Source of the DNA: Paracoccaceae bacterium
GTDB lineage: Bacteria > Pseudomonadota > Alphaproteobacteria > Rhodobacterales > Rhodobacteraceae
Length of the DNA stretch: 64,000 nt
Assembly (NCBI GenBank): GCA_902543185.1
Contig: CACBXB010000010.1
Coordinates: 1 to 64,000 of the forward strand
Direction of reading: 5' to 3'
Numbering within the stretch: position 1 is the stretch's first letter; each line of letters opens with the position of its first letter. Of this stretch, positions 34,739 to 44,527 are shown one piece after another. The notes under the pieces were generated by a model. That model made no database searches and was not told the origin of the DNA. It worked only from the letters and a program-made list of their open reading frames with translations. The position numbers and the translations under genes are program-made.

Positions 34739-35536
34739 ATGCAAAAAAAATTGACCGTAAAAGATATATTAGGCTCCCGAGGGAAGAGGAAACTCACCGA
34801 AATTTATACCCATACGATATTAGAAGCTGAAGCGTGTGAGTCAGCTGGCATTGATATGATTATTACCTCAGAATTAAACGACTACGAGAGCATACGTTCA
34901 GCAGCGCCAAATACTTTTTTCACAGTAGGATTAAGTTATGGAGCTCATTTAGATGAGCATTCAATTTTAAAGAGATCTTTCTATCTTATGAATAATGGGG
35001 CTGATGCAATTTATTGTCCCCAGAGTACACGATTTATTAAAGCTATTGCAGATGAGGGAATTCCCGTCATAGGTCATTCTGGTTTTATACCATATAAATC
35101 GACACACTATGGTGGATTTAAGGCAGTTGGTAAGACTAATTTAGAAGCAAAAAAAATTCTTTCCGAAATTATCAAAATACAAGAAGCCGGAGCCTTTGCA
35201 GTGGAGTTAGAGATTGTCCCGTCAAAAGTGGCCACTGAAATATCAAAAGCAGTTGAAATCTTCCTCATTGGAATGGGAAGTGGTGTTGATTGTGATGCGC
35301 AATATTTGTTTTCTGAGGATGTTTTGGGTTACAATAAGGGACATATTCCTAGACATGCAAAAGTTTACTCCGATCTCCACAAGGATTTCGACGCTTTGCA
35401 AAATAAAGCGGTTAAAGCATATTCTAAATTTGCAAATGAAGTGAGAGATTTAAAGTATCCCTCATCGGAACACGATATCAGTATTGCTAATGAAGAGCTT
35501 AATCAATTCTCTGACTTTATTAAAAATAGTAATTGA
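34739..35536 (+). CDS. PanB-like (ketopantoate hydroxymethyltransferase fold) protein with altered active site
   Basis: A 265-residue protein with PanB order: KLTVKDILGSRGKR at the start, SGFIPYKSTHYGGFKAVGKT in the middle, GAFAVELEIVPSKVATEI near 155, and a GMGSGVDCDAQYLF segment. The Glu of ELEIVP matches the PanB catalytic Glu. The metal-binding GDS motif is replaced by TSELND, and I see no equivalents of the second metal Asp or the Lys that bind ketopantoate. It is therefore probably not a pantothenate enzyme but a relative in the PEP mutase-like superfamily. It lies between the MocD-like gene and a sugar importer. Confidence 0.72.
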   Translation: MQKKLTVKDILGSRGKRKLTEIYTHTILEAEACESAGIDMIITSELNDYESIRSAAPNTFFTVGLSYGAHLDEHSILKRSFYLMNNGADAIYCPQSTRFIKAIADEGIPVIGHSGFIPYKSTHYGGFKAVGKTNLEAKKILSEIIKIQEAGAFAVELEIVPSKVATEISKAVEIFLIGMGSGVDCDAQYLFSEDVLGYNKGHIPRHAKVYSDLHKDFDALQNKAVKAYSKFANEVRDLKYPSSEHDISIANEELNQFSDFIKNSN

Positions 35537-35558
35537 CCAAATATAAATATAAGATACT

Positions 35559-35594
35559 GCATATTTTTGTTATTTCAAAATAGAAAAAATATGC
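35559..35594 (+). terminator. Hairpin after the PanB-like gene
   Basis: Arms GCATATTTTT (35559-35568) and AAAAATATGC (35585-35594), perfect over 10 bp with a 16-base loop. It lies 22 bp after the PanB-like stop. It is AT-rich and lacks a clean T-run, so it could be a weak terminator or part of the regulatory region of the next operon. Confidence 0.45.
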
Positions 35595-35599
35595 TGTAT

Positions 35600-35629
35600 T
35601 TCACCAATTTTTTAAAAAATTTTGGTGAA
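35600..35629 (+). promoter_or_regulatory. 30-bp palindrome-like element upstream of sugar ABC operon
   Basis: TTCACCAA (35600-35607) and TTGGTGAA (35622-35629) form perfect outer arms, with T and A runs between them that extend the pairing. It directly follows the previous hairpin. Position 70-100 bp before the binding-protein gene suits an operator or a terminator of upstream transcription. Confidence 0.5.
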
Positions 35630-35662
35630 TTTTAGGTCCTGATATATCGTTGTAGCTATGAG

Positions 35663-35677
35663 ATATCGAATCGATAT
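35663..35677. promoter_or_regulatory. Operator-like palindrome before the sugar-binding protein gene
   Basis: ATATCGA-A-TCGATAT, 7-bp arms about one central base, 25 bp before the start codon and just upstream of the GGGAGG ribosome site. The odd-centred symmetry with CG near the middle resembles sites of LacI-type repressors, but no LacI gene lies in this block. Function is inferred. Confidence 0.45.
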
Positions 35678-35701
35678 TCAAAAACAAAATGGGAGGGAAA
35701 A

Positions 35702-36697
35702 ATGAAATCAATTAAGTATGGATTAGCTGCGCTATTTTCGCTGCAGCTCGCTACGACCGCCGTAGCTGCGCCAACTGGACAAGATTTAGGAGCAAACTGG
35801 TGTTCAGATGTAAAAATGCATTTTTATGCGGGTGGGCCTGAAGCAGGAGGCTTCGCAGGCATTGTTGCAGCAGGCGCAATGAATGCGATCCGCGATACTG
35901 GGGCTGATGCTGAAATTTTGTATTCTGAGTGGGACTTTGAGAAAATGGTGCGTCAGCTTCGAGAGTCTATTGGTCTCGGTGTGGATGCAATAGCGATGAT
36001 GGGACATCCAGGTGATGATGCCCTTATGCCGTTGGCTAAACAAGCTGCTGCTGCCGGCATAATAATGACATATCAAAACGTGGATCCAGGGGGAGTCCGT
36101 GCCAAATTTGGAGGTGGTTATGTTGGAGCCAACCTGGCAACTCAAGGTAAAGCATTGGCTAGAGAAGCCATCCGACAATTTGGTCTTAAATCTGGTGATC
36201 ATGCTATAGTAATGGTTCCAGTAGGTGACTACGCTCGGGCGCAACGTGAAGATGGTGCGCGTATTATTTTTGAAGAACATGGCATGACCGTAACTGTTGT
36301 AGATGGCGAAACCAATTACGCCTCAGACCCTAACCTTACTATACCTGTTTTTGGCGCTGCCTTGAATGCAAATCCTGGCACGAAAGTTATTGTTCATTCT
36401 GGAAGCGACGTTATGAATGTTGCGGAGGGTATAGCAAAAGCTGCGGGTTATGGTCCTAATGAAATTTTGCAAATAGGTTTTGATACCAGCCCGCAAATTA
36501 TGAGTGCCTTCGAAAAGGGCTACGTACACCTAACTTCGGATCAGCAACCATTCCTTCAAGGCTACCTGCCTGTCCTATCTCTTTGTCAGACAGCAGTTCT
36601 TGGTACTGGAGCTATTAACCAGGATACAGGAGCAGGTTTTGTAGACGTAAATAATTATAAATCTGTGAAAGCCCTCGCTGACGCAGGTCTTCGATAA
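35702..36697 (+). CDS. Sugar-type ABC transporter substrate-binding protein
   Basis: A 331-residue periplasmic protein of the RbsB/MocB type (type 1 binding fold). A signal peptide of about 22 residues ends ATTAVAA. The body has the two-domain pattern, including DAIAMMGHPGDDALMPLAKQAAAAGI, the family's ligand-domain helix. It captures a sugar, inositol or sugar derivative for the ATPase and permease that follow. A strong GGGAGGG ribosome site precedes the ATG by five bases. The ligand is not predictable. Confidence 0.88.
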   Translation: MKSIKYGLAALFSLQLATTAVAAPTGQDLGANWCSDVKMHFYAGGPEAGGFAGIVAAGAMNAIRDTGADAEILYSEWDFEKMVRQLRESIGLGVDAIAMMGHPGDDALMPLAKQAAAAGIIMTYQNVDPGGVRAKFGGGYVGANLATQGKALAREAIRQFGLKSGDHAIVMVPVGDYARAQREDGARIIFEEHGMTVTVVDGETNYASDPNLTIPVFGAALNANPGTKVIVHSGSDVMNVAEGIAKAAGYGPNEILQIGFDTSPQIMSAFEKGYVHLTSDQQPFLQGYLPVLSLCQTAVLGTGAINQDTGAGFVDVNNYKSVKALADAGLR

Positions 36698-36715
36698 AAA
36701 TAGTTAAAAAAAGGA

Positions 36716-36744
36716 AGCTGGCTTGACAATTTGTTGAGCCAGCT
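36716..36744 (+). terminator. Intercistronic hairpin after the sugar-binding protein gene
   Basis: AGCTGGCT (36716-36723) and AGCCAGCT (36737-36744) pair perfectly, followed by ATTTTG. It lies 19 bp after the binding-protein stop and just before the ATPase start, parallel to the hairpins in the polyamine-type and TRAP operons. Probably sets expression steps within the operon. Confidence 0.7.
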
Positions 36745-36752
36745 ATTTTGCG

Positions 36753-37499
36753 ATGGCAACAATTATTGAATTAAAAAATATAACAAAAAAGTTTGCGGGT
36801 GTAACGGCGCTCAATGATGTCAATTTAAGTGTTGAAAAAGGCGAAGTTGTTGGTCTTATCGGCGATAACGGCGCCGGAAAGTCGACTTTGATTAAAACTT
36901 TAGTGGGAGTTCATGCTCCTGACACTGGTTCCATCGAAATTCAGGGTAAATCGGTTGAGAAATGGAGTGCTCTTAAAGCCCGAGAAGCAAGAATTGAAAC
37001 AGTTTTTCAAGATAGAGCTCTGTGCCCCCAGCAATCAATAGTTTGGAATATTTTTATGGGTAAAGAACTTACTTACCCTTTTGGCTTTGTTAGGCACAAA
37101 GAGCAAATCGATGTTGCTAACCGCTTAATTCGAGAAATTGGTTTCACCTCAGAACTTATCGATGCCGAGTCCCCCGTTGGGAACTTATCTGGTGGGGAGA
37201 GGCAAGGCGTGGCGATTGCTCGGGCAATATATAATGAAGCTGAGCTCATAGTTTTAGATGAGCCAACCAATAATTTATCTCTTAATGAAACCCAAAAAGT
37301 ATTTGATTTTATTTCAAATGTTAAAGAGACGGGGCGCTCAGTTTTATTTATTGGTCATAATATATACCACGTTTATGATATTTCTGATAGATTTGTGATC
37401 CTGGATCGCGGTGAGGTTATCCATAAGTTGGACAAACAGGATGTCGCTTCAGCAGAAAACTTAATGAAAATTATGAGAGATACAATAAAAGGTCATTAA
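36753..37499 (+). CDS. Sugar ABC transporter ATP-binding protein
   Basis: A 248-residue single-domain ATPase of the RbsA/XylG/FrcA group. Walker A is GDNGAGKST (near 37), the signature is LSGGERQGVAIARA and Walker B is LIVLDEPTNNLS. Classical RbsA proteins have two ATPase domains and about 500 residues; this is the single-domain type, which is known for FrcA. It starts eight bases after the intercistronic hairpin and ends one base before the permease gene. Confidence 0.9.
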   Translation: MATIIELKNITKKFAGVTALNDVNLSVEKGEVVGLIGDNGAGKSTLIKTLVGVHAPDTGSIEIQGKSVEKWSALKAREARIETVFQDRALCPQQSIVWNIFMGKELTYPFGFVRHKEQIDVANRLIREIGFTSELIDAESPVGNLSGGERQGVAIARAIYNEAELIVLDEPTNNLSLNETQKVFDFISNVKETGRSVLFIGHNIYHVYDISDRFVILDRGEVIHKLDKQDVASAENLMKIMRDTIKGH

Positions 37500-37500
37500 A

Positions 37501-38478
37501 ATGGGCAGTGTAAAAAATTATGCATTCAAAAACTACTTTCATAAAAATGGAAGAGCTATGGGCAGTATGGGCTACTTTATATTGTTGATGATTGTATTCC
37601 TAATAGGTGCGCCAGAGGCTTGGATTAGACCAAATCTTCATCAATCTGTTTTTGTTATGATGCCCACATTATTATTTATGGTCATTCCATTGGTATTTTT
37701 GGTCGCTTCTGGTGAAATAGACCTTTCCTTTGCCTCTACATATGGGCTTTCGGCATATGTTTTTGCACTTCTTGTAACAGCAGGAATTGATCCAGCAATA
37801 GCATTTATTGGAGGTATTTGTACCGGTGCACTCGTTGGAGCGTCTGTTGGCGCGCTTATAGTCTTTGGTAGGCTCTCATCTTTGGTCGCGTCATTAGGTG
37901 TTTTGTTTTTAATAAGAGGTTTTTTATTTGTTTCAACTAACAGCAGATCTATTACGCTTCTGGAAATTGATACACATTGGATGTATCCAATGCTTGTAGG
38001 AAAAATTTATGGTCTCCCAGTTCAGGTTCTTTGGGCTCTGGGTTTTGTAATTTTCAGTTATTACCTTTTTAACAGACACGTCTTTGGCATACATGTGCAC
38101 CATGTGGGAGATAATGAAGTTAGCGCAGCCCAAATGGGTGTGAATGTTAAAGCGGTAAAAATAAAAGCATTTATGTTTGTAGGAATTGGCGCTGCAGTAG
38201 CGGGTATGTTTACCACACTTATAACATACACTTTTTTTCCAACTCAAGGTTTTGGCTATCTTCTCCTCGCATTAGCTGCTGTTTTTATCGGAGGAACTCC
38301 TTATTGGGGTGGATTGGGAACAATTGTTGGTGCTGTCTTTGGTGTTGGAGTAATAGCCTATATGGAAATTGGTGTTGTGGCCGTTGGAATGAGCGGAACC
38401 TGGCGGCAATTCTTTAATGGTTTGATAATTCTTCTTGCTCTAATAGGGCATAGATTGCATGGAGACAGGGTCCGTTGA
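37501..38478 (+). CDS. Sugar ABC transporter permease
   Basis: A 325-residue inner-membrane protein with eight to ten hydrophobic segments. The conserved loop VHHVGDNEVSAAQMGVNVKAVKIKAFM matches RbsC/FrcB-type permeases (usual form GGNEEAARLSGI). The segment AVFIGGTPYWGGLGTIVGAVFGV near residue 265 is also typical. It forms the homodimeric channel of the importer, in an operon with the binding protein and ATPase. Confidence 0.9.
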   Translation: MGSVKNYAFKNYFHKNGRAMGSMGYFILLMIVFLIGAPEAWIRPNLHQSVFVMMPTLLFMVIPLVFLVASGEIDLSFASTYGLSAYVFALLVTAGIDPAIAFIGGICTGALVGASVGALIVFGRLSSLVASLGVLFLIRGFLFVSTNSRSITLLEIDTHWMYPMLVGKIYGLPVQVLWALGFVIFSYYLFNRHVFGIHVHHVGDNEVSAAQMGVNVKAVKIKAFMFVGIGAAVAGMFTTLITYTFFPTQGFGYLLLALAAVFIGGTPYWGGLGTIVGAVFGVGVIAYMEIGVVAVGMSGTWRQFFNGLIILLALIGHRLHGDRVR

Positions 38479-38535
38479 GGTGGATAACTGTTATCTAAAG
38501 TTATTTTAAAAAGTCAAATTTACCTAGAAGAGTAG

Positions 38536-39861
38536 GTGTCGGAAGTGAAAAAAATAGTATTGATAGGTGCAGGCAGTGCAGTGTTTGGGTTGGGAACAAT
38601 CAATGATATTTTCCAGTCAGAGAGTTTGGTCGGATCAACGATTATTCTTCATGACATAAATGAAAACTCACTTAAAAAAATAGCTGAAGCTGCTGAAAAA
38701 TTTAGGGCTGAGCATAATTTGAACTTTGTAATTAGGCCCGTGTCAGATCGTCGTGAGGCATTAAAGGACGCTGATTTTTGTGTAATTTCCATTGAAGTTG
38801 GTCATAGATTTGACCTTTGGGATATGGATTGGAAAATACCGCTGCAATTTGGCTTCAAGCAAATCTATGGAGAAAATGGTGGCCCTGGTGGTTTATTTCA
38901 CTCTCTTCGTATAATTCCGCCCATACTTGCGATTTGTGAGGATATACAAGCAATTTGCCCAGAAGCATTTGTATTCAATTATTCAAATCCTATGCAACGG
39001 ATTTGTCACTCCGTTACGACCAAGTTTCCTCAGCTTAAATTTGTTGGTTTATGTCATGAAATTTACTCCATGGAAGTGCAATTGCCTTTGCTTCTAAACA
39101 CTGACCGATCAAATATAAATTTTAGAGCAGGAGGGCTTAATCATTTAAGCATACTTGTTGATGCAAATTTCAAGGATACTGGTAAGGATGCATATCCAAT
39201 AATTCATCAAAAATTTGAAAAATTTTATTCAAAGTATGAAAACATCTATGATAATTATCATCACTCTAAGCCTGGCGGTGAAAGGGGTGTATTTTTCCAG
39301 CTTTACCAAAAGTATGGGTTTTTACCGATAACTGTTGATAGTCATTTGGGGGAGTACCTGAGTTGGGGTCATAGTGTTGCAGATCATGATGGAATTAACG
39401 AATTTTACACAAATTATAAAAAGAAATGCATGAGTTTTTCAGAAGCGGAAAGTCAGTACTCGAAATTTTTCAATCTAGAAAAGAGATCACACGAAAGAAT
39501 AATACCGATTTTAGAGGCGATTTTGGAAGATGAGAACTCTGAAGAAGCGGCCGTCAATATTCCAAACAACGGCTGTATAAACGATTTACCAGAAGATATA
39601 GTTGTTGAAGTTCCTGCAAAAGTAAACTCATCAGGAGTTCATGGAATTAGGCTCAATAATTATCCAAGGGCATTTTGCTCTCTTTTAAACAGTCAGGTTG
39701 GCTGTATTCGTATGACAACTGAAGCTGTTTTAAATCAGTCAAAAAACGATGCTTATTTTGCTCTACTTGCGGATCCAGTTGTAGATGATGCACGATCAGC
39801 TGAGAAGCTACTTGATACTATGATAGAGCTTCAGAATGATTATTTGGGATATCTCAATTAA
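38536..39861 (+). CDS. Glycoside hydrolase family 4 protein (alpha-glucosidase/galactosidase-like)
   Basis: A 441-residue GH4 enzyme, a family using NAD+ and a divalent metal in a redox-elimination mechanism. N-terminal LIGAGSAVFGLGTINDIF binds NAD; FNYSNPMQR, the metal Cys in GLCHEIYSME and the His in GGLNHLSIL are present. The start is GTG 38536 or GTG three codons later. A small palindrome, GATAAC-T-GTTATC, lies at 38483-38495 in the 57-bp gap after the permease. It may process a glycoside brought in by the importer, so the importer ligand may be a glycoside. Confidence 0.86.
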   Translation: MSEVKKIVLIGAGSAVFGLGTINDIFQSESLVGSTIILHDINENSLKKIAEAAEKFRAEHNLNFVIRPVSDRREALKDADFCVISIEVGHRFDLWDMDWKIPLQFGFKQIYGENGGPGGLFHSLRIIPPILAICEDIQAICPEAFVFNYSNPMQRICHSVTTKFPQLKFVGLCHEIYSMEVQLPLLLNTDRSNINFRAGGLNHLSILVDANFKDTGKDAYPIIHQKFEKFYSKYENIYDNYHHSKPGGERGVFFQLYQKYGFLPITVDSHLGEYLSWGHSVADHDGINEFYTNYKKKCMSFSEAESQYSKFFNLEKRSHERIIPILEAILEDENSEEAAVNIPNNGCINDLPEDIVVEVPAKVNSSGVHGIRLNNYPRAFCSLLNSQVGCIRMTTEAVLNQSKNDAYFALLADPVVDDARSAEKLLDTMIELQNDYLGYLN

Positions 39862-39899
39862 TAATACCGATAAATTTTATAAATTTATTGTTCAAATCG

Positions 39900-42800
39900 C
39901 TAATTTTGTAATGGTTTAACTTCTATTTCACCTTCGGCATAAGATTGAATGGCTAATGCGGCTGCGTTTGCTGCCGCGGCCGTTGTGAAATAGGGTATTT
40001 TGTCAAATAGGGCTACTGACCTAATATCTCGGCTATCTCTGATAGATTGTATGCCTTCGGTAGTATTCATAACCAATGAAATCTCGTTATTTTTCATACG
40101 ATCTACTATGTTGGGGCGACCTTCGTGAACTTTATTTACTATGTCACAATTTATCCCATCTTTTTGAATAAATTCTGCTGTTCCTCTTGTAGCAACTAAA
40201 TCAAAACCAATTTCTGTTAGAAGCCTGGCCGTTTCTAAAAGAAGTGGTGTTTTGTCATTATCTTTAATGGAGAAGAAAACTTTTCCAGATGTTGGAAGGT
40301 TCATTCCAGCACCGAGCTGAGCTTTTAAAAATGCTCTTGCAAAGTTTCTGTCCCATCCCATAACCTCACCGGTTGAACGCATTTCGGGACCTAATATTGT
40401 ATCAACTCCGGGAAATCGTGCAAACGGCATGACGGCTTCTTTGACACTAAACCAGGGCATATTGGGGTCGGCTAGTGTCATAGGATCCGTTTTTGGTAAT
40501 TTTTCGTGGAAATCAACCTGCTTGTAAGGTTCTCTTTCGGAAAAATCTGACAATTTTTCGCCGGCCATGAGCCGTGCTGCGATAGAAGCAATCGCACTGT
40601 CGGTTGCTTTAGCAACAAAAGGAACTGTTCTGGAAGCTCTAGGGTTTACTTCAATTAAATAAACCTCATCATCTTTTACGGCGAATTGTACATTCATTAA
40701 ACCTACGACGTTAAGTCCAATTGCGAGAGCTTTGGTCTGCGCTTCTAGATCTTCAATTACTTTTTGAGGAAGAGAGTAGGGAGGTAATGAACAGGCACTG
40801 TCTCCAGAATGCACACCTGCTTCTTCTATATGTTGCATTATCCCGGCTATATGAACATCTGTCCCATCACATAGGGCATCTACATCGCATTCTACGGCTC
40901 CAGAAAGATATCCGTCCAGTAGAACTGGACTTGAACCAGATACAACGACTGCATTATTAATGTACTTTTCAAGTTGGTCTTGGTTATGAACAATCTCCAT
41001 GGCTCTGCCGCCGAGTACGTATGAAGGACGAATGACTAGAGGGAAACCAATTTGATCAGCAATTTGCATGGCTTCGCTACCAGTTGAAGCAATTCCATTG
41101 TTTGGTTGTTTAAGTTGGAGTTTATTCACTAACGCTTGGAAACGTTCCCTGTCTTCAGCTAGGTCAATAGCATCAGGTGATGTTCCCAGGATAGGAATAC
41201 CTTGCTCTTCCAAAGCTTTTGCTAGCTTAAGTGGCGTCTGCCCTCCGAATTGGACTATTACGCCATGAAGAGTGCCGCTCCGCTGCTCTACATTAAGTAT
41301 TTCCATAACATGCTCAAAGGTCAGCGGCTCGAAATATAGGCGGTCTGATGTATCGTAGTCTGTTGATACGGTCTCTGGATTGCAATTAACCATTATAGTT
41401 TCATAGCCAACGTCAGTAAGAGCAAAACATGCGTGACAACAGCAATAATCAAACTCTATCCCCTGGCCAATTCGGTTAGGCCCTCCACCAAGTATTACCA
41501 CCTTCTTTTCTGCTGATGGTCGTGCTTCGCATTCCACATCACCGAGCATAGGAGCTTCATAGGTTGAATACATATATGGGGTTTGTGCCTCAAATTCTGC
41601 AGCACATGTATCAATTCTTTTAAAGACCGCAGTTATTCCAAGATCATAACGTTTATTTCTAACATCTAATTCAGATGAACCAGTAATTTTAGCTAAGCGG
41701 GCGTCGGTAAACCCTAGCATTTTTAGATTTCTTAGATCGTCTGCTGAAGATGGTAACCCTGTTTTTCGGATGCTTTCTTCTGTATCAACAATTTCTCTGA
41801 TGCGTTCAATAAACCAGGGATCATACATCGTAACGGCTTGAATATCATCATTTCCAATCCCTAAGCGTATTGCCTGGGCGATCGTTAATATTCTATCAGG
41901 AGTTTGTTTGCTCAAAGCGTTTATGATTGACGAATTATCGTCAGAGCCTGGTATTTCTATTTCGTCGAAACCGGTAAGGCCTGTTTCCATAGATGCTAAG
42001 GCTTTTTGCAAACTTTCATGGAAAGTTCTACCAATTGACATCACTTCACCAACAGATTTCATAGCAGTTGTAAGGTAAGGTTCAGACCCCGGAAATTTTT
42101 CGAATGCAAATCTTGGAATTTTAGTTACGACGTAGTCAATTGTTGGCTCAAAAGAAGCAGGCGTTACTTTCGTTATATCGTTGTCTAACTCGTCCAAAGT
42201 ATATCCAACGGCCAATTTTGCGGCAATTTTTGCAATGGGAAAACCGGTTGCTTTTGAAGCAAGTGCTGAGGATCTAGAAACTCTTGGATTCATCTCAATC
42301 ACGACCATCCGGCCGTTTTTTGGGTTCACTGCCCATTGAACATTAGATCCGCCAGTTTCAACGCCAATTTCCCTTAAAACAGCGATTGAGCCGTTTCGCA
42401 TAATTTGATATTCTTTATCGGTTAGCGTTAGCGCCGGTGCAACGGTAATTGAATCTCCTGTATGAACGCCCATAGGGTCAACGTTTTCGATTGCACAAAT
42501 GATAATTGCATTGTCCGCTTTGTCACGAACAACTTCCATTTCAAACTCTTTCCAGCCAAGTAAGGATTCATCAACTAGAATTTGATTCACGGGTGATGCG
42601 TCCATTCCAGTGCGGCAGAAGTGCTCATAGTCAGCCCGATTGTATGCCACGCCACCTCCTGTACCACCTAGCGTAAAAGCTGGCCTGATAATTGCGGGCA
42701 ACCCAATCATATCTAGTGAGTTTAGAGCAATTTGAACGCCTTCGTTTAGGTTCGCCGTTCCGTCTGAATTTTTTGGGGCAGTAACGATAGTTGCTTTTGG

Positions 42801-43229
42801 GTTTTCGAGCCCCAACCTATCCATGGCTTCACGGAATAATTTTCTATCCTCAGCCATTTCTATAGCGTCGCGTTTTGCGCCAATCATTTCGACATTAAAT
42901 TTGTCCAAAACGCCCATAGACTCTAACTCAAGTGCGGTATTGAGGCCTGTTTGACCACCCATGGTGGGCAACAGAGCGTCGGGCCTTTCTTTTTTAATGA
43001 TTTTGGCAACGACTTCTGCGGTAATAGGTTCGATATAAGTAGCATCGGCTAATTCTGGGTCTGTCATTATTGTAGCTGGATTAGAGTTAACGAGTATTAC
43101 CCGATAACCCTCTTCTCTAAGTGCCTTGCATGCTTGCGCTCCAGAATAGTCAAACTCACAGGCTTGCCCGATTACAATAGGGCCAGCACCAATAATCATT
43201 ATAGATTTGATATCTGTTCTCTTAGGCAT
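39900..43229 (-). CDS. carB: Carbamoyl-phosphate synthase large subunit
   Basis: About 1,109 residues with two ATP-grasp halves and a C-terminal MGS allosteric domain. It makes carbamoyl phosphate from glutamine-derived ammonia, bicarbonate and two ATP, for pyrimidines and arginine. I start at [22 protein letters not shown] (43229), the family's normal start; an ATG 24 codons upstream (43301) adds a basic leader without a good ribosome site. The second half shows [17 protein letters not shown]. carA is not in the window. It is divergent from pabB over about 180 bp. Confidence 0.95.
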   Translation of the reverse strand: MPKRTDIKSIMIIGAGPIVIGQACEFDYSGAQACKALREEGYRVILVNSNPATIMTDPELADATYIEPITAEVVAKIIKKERPDALLPTMGGQTGLNTALELESMGVLDKFNVEMIGAKRDAIEMAEDRKLFREAMDRLGLENPKATIVTAPKNSDGTANLNEGVQIALNSLDMIGLPAIIRPAFTLGGTGGGVAYNRADYEHFCRTGMDASPVNQILVDESLLGWKEFEMEVVRDKADNAIIICAIENVDPMGVHTGDSITVAPALTLTDKEYQIMRNGSIAVLREIGVETGGSNVQWAVNPKNGRMVVIEMNPRVSRSSALASKATGFPIAKIAAKLAVGYTLDELDNDITKVTPASFEPTIDYVVTKIPRFAFEKFPGSEPYLTTAMKSVGEVMSIGRTFHESLQKALASMETGLTGFDEIEIPGSDDNSSIINALSKQTPDRILTIAQAIRLGIGNDDIQAVTMYDPWFIERIREIVDTEESIRKTGLPSSADDLRNLKMLGFTDARLAKITGSSELDVRNKRYDLGITAVFKRIDTCAAEFEAQTPYMYSTYEAPMLGDVECEARPSAEKKVVILGGGPNRIGQGIEFDYCCCHACFALTDVGYETIMVNCNPETVSTDYDTSDRLYFEPLTFEHVMEILNVEQRSGTLHGVIVQFGGQTPLKLAKALEEQGIPILGTSPDAIDLAEDRERFQALVNKLQLKQPNNGIASTGSEAMQIADQIGFPLVIRPSYVLGGRAMEIVHNQDQLEKYINNAVVVSGSSPVLLDGYLSGAVECDVDALCDGTDVHIAGIMQHIEEAGVHSGDSACSLPPYSLPQKVIEDLEAQTKALAIGLNVVGLMNVQFAVKDDEVYLIEVNPRASRTVPFVAKATDSAIASIAARLMAGEKLSDFSEREPYKQVDFHEKLPKTDPMTLADPNMPWFSVKEAVMPFARFPGVDTILGPEMRSTGEVMGWDRNFARAFLKAQLGAGMNLPTSGKVFFSIKDNDKTPLLLETARLLTEIGFDLVATRGTAEFIQKDGINCDIVNKVHEGRPNIVDRMKNNEISLVMNTTEGIQSIRDSRDIRSVALFDKIPYFTTAAAANAAALAIQSYAEGEIEVKPLQN

Positions 43230-43411
43230 TCTTCTTTTTCTAGACCTTAGCAGTATTGCTGGATCATGCTTGAGCAAATTGTCATGGGTTATAGTGGACA
43301 TTACTTTTGGTGCAAGAGGTATCGTAAATTTTCGAAAAATATCCGGTTTCAGACCTGTAATATACTTACAAGCAAGGCTATAAGTTTATGGTAACACTGA
43401 AGGCATAAATT

Positions 43412-44527
43412 TTGAAAATCCATTTTGATACAGCACCAAAGACGAGCCTCCACTGGTTTAAAAATCCTCTGAAAATTATTAAGGCATATCAGTTTGCTGA
43501 AGTCAGGATAGCTTTAGAAGAGCTTCAAAAATATTTGGATGATGGATATTGGATAGCGGGGCTAACTTCCTATGAGTTATCATATGCTTTGGAGCCAAAA
43601 CTTTCCTGCTTATCTCATTCAAGCCAGGCCATTCCTCTCATTCAGTTTGGTGTTTTCGATGGGCCAAGTAGTTTAAATTTAGCAAACTCTTCTTACTCAA
43701 TATCTTCGTTTGTTTCAGACTGGGATGAAACGCATTATAAAGACGCCTTTGATCAAGTTTTAGCTTATATTGAGGCAGGCGATATTTATCAGGCTAATCT
43801 AACATTTAGTCTGTTTGCTGATTTCGAAGGCGACCCCTGGACCTTCTATAAAGATCTACAAAAAAAACAAAAAGTTAAACATGGCGCTTTTGTCGACTTA
43901 GATAGTGAAACATCCATTCTTTCGCGATCTCCAGAATTATTTTTTAAAACCGATAGTGAGATGAATATTTCCACTAGGCCTATGAAGGGTACACAGCCAC
44001 GCGATCTAGATGCTGAAAAAGATCAACAAAATTTAAATTTCCTAAAAAATGATATTAAAAATCGCGCTGAAAATCTTATGATTGTGGATTTGTTGCGGAA
44101 TGATATTTCGAGAATAAGCAAGGTGGGAACGGTTAAGGTGCCAGAGCTGTATCGAGTAGAGACTTATGAAACTGTTCACCAGATGACTTCTTTAATCATT
44201 GGTGAAATGAATAAAAAAACAACACTTGCCGAGTTGTTTGCAGCACTCTTCCCTTGTGGCTCAATAACAGGTGCTCCAAAAATCCGGGCAATGGAGATTA
44301 TACACGAGTTGGAACGAAGACCTCGCGATATCTATTGTGGCACGATTGGGTGGATGGCTCCTGATGGAAGCTCTGAGTTCAATGTGGCTATACGAACTTT
44401 ATTGATGCAAAATGGAAAAGCAGTATTGAATGTTGGCGGTGGAGTTGTTTTTGATAGCACTTCGAATTCTGAGTACGAGGAAGCACTTTGGAAATCCCGA
44501 TTTACCCAAATAGCCGAGAAGACCTAG
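43412..44527 (+). CDS. pabB: Aminodeoxychorismate synthase component I
   Basis: A 371-residue chorismate-binding enzyme that, with a PabA amidotransferase, makes 4-amino-4-deoxychorismate for folate. The PMKGT motif contains the active-site lysine distinguishing PabB from anthranilate synthase, and GSITGAPKIRAMEIIHELE is the family signature. The likely start is TTG with GAAGG eight bases before it. The next gene starts inside its last 40 bases with a good ribosome site, so the two are coupled. Confidence 0.88.
   Translation: MKIHFDTAPKTSLHWFKNPLKIIKAYQFAEVRIALEELQKYLDDGYWIAGLTSYELSYALEPKLSCLSHSSQAIPLIQFGVFDGPSSLNLANSSYSISSFVSDWDETHYKDAFDQVLAYIEAGDIYQANLTFSLFADFEGDPWTFYKDLQKKQKVKHGAFVDLDSETSILSRSPELFFKTDSEMNISTRPMKGTQPRDLDAEKDQQNLNFLKNDIKNRAENLMIVDLLRNDISRISKVGTVKVPELYRVETYETVHQMTSLIIGEMNKKTTLAELFAALFPCGSITGAPKIRAMEIIHELERRPRDIYCGTIGWMAPDGSSEFNVAIRTLLMQNGKAVLNVGGGVVFDSTSNSEYEEALWKSRFTQIAEKT

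Noticed and set aside
35804-36280. 158-codon minus-strand open frame
   Set aside because: Antisense to the sugar-binding protein gene, low-quality composition, no start context.
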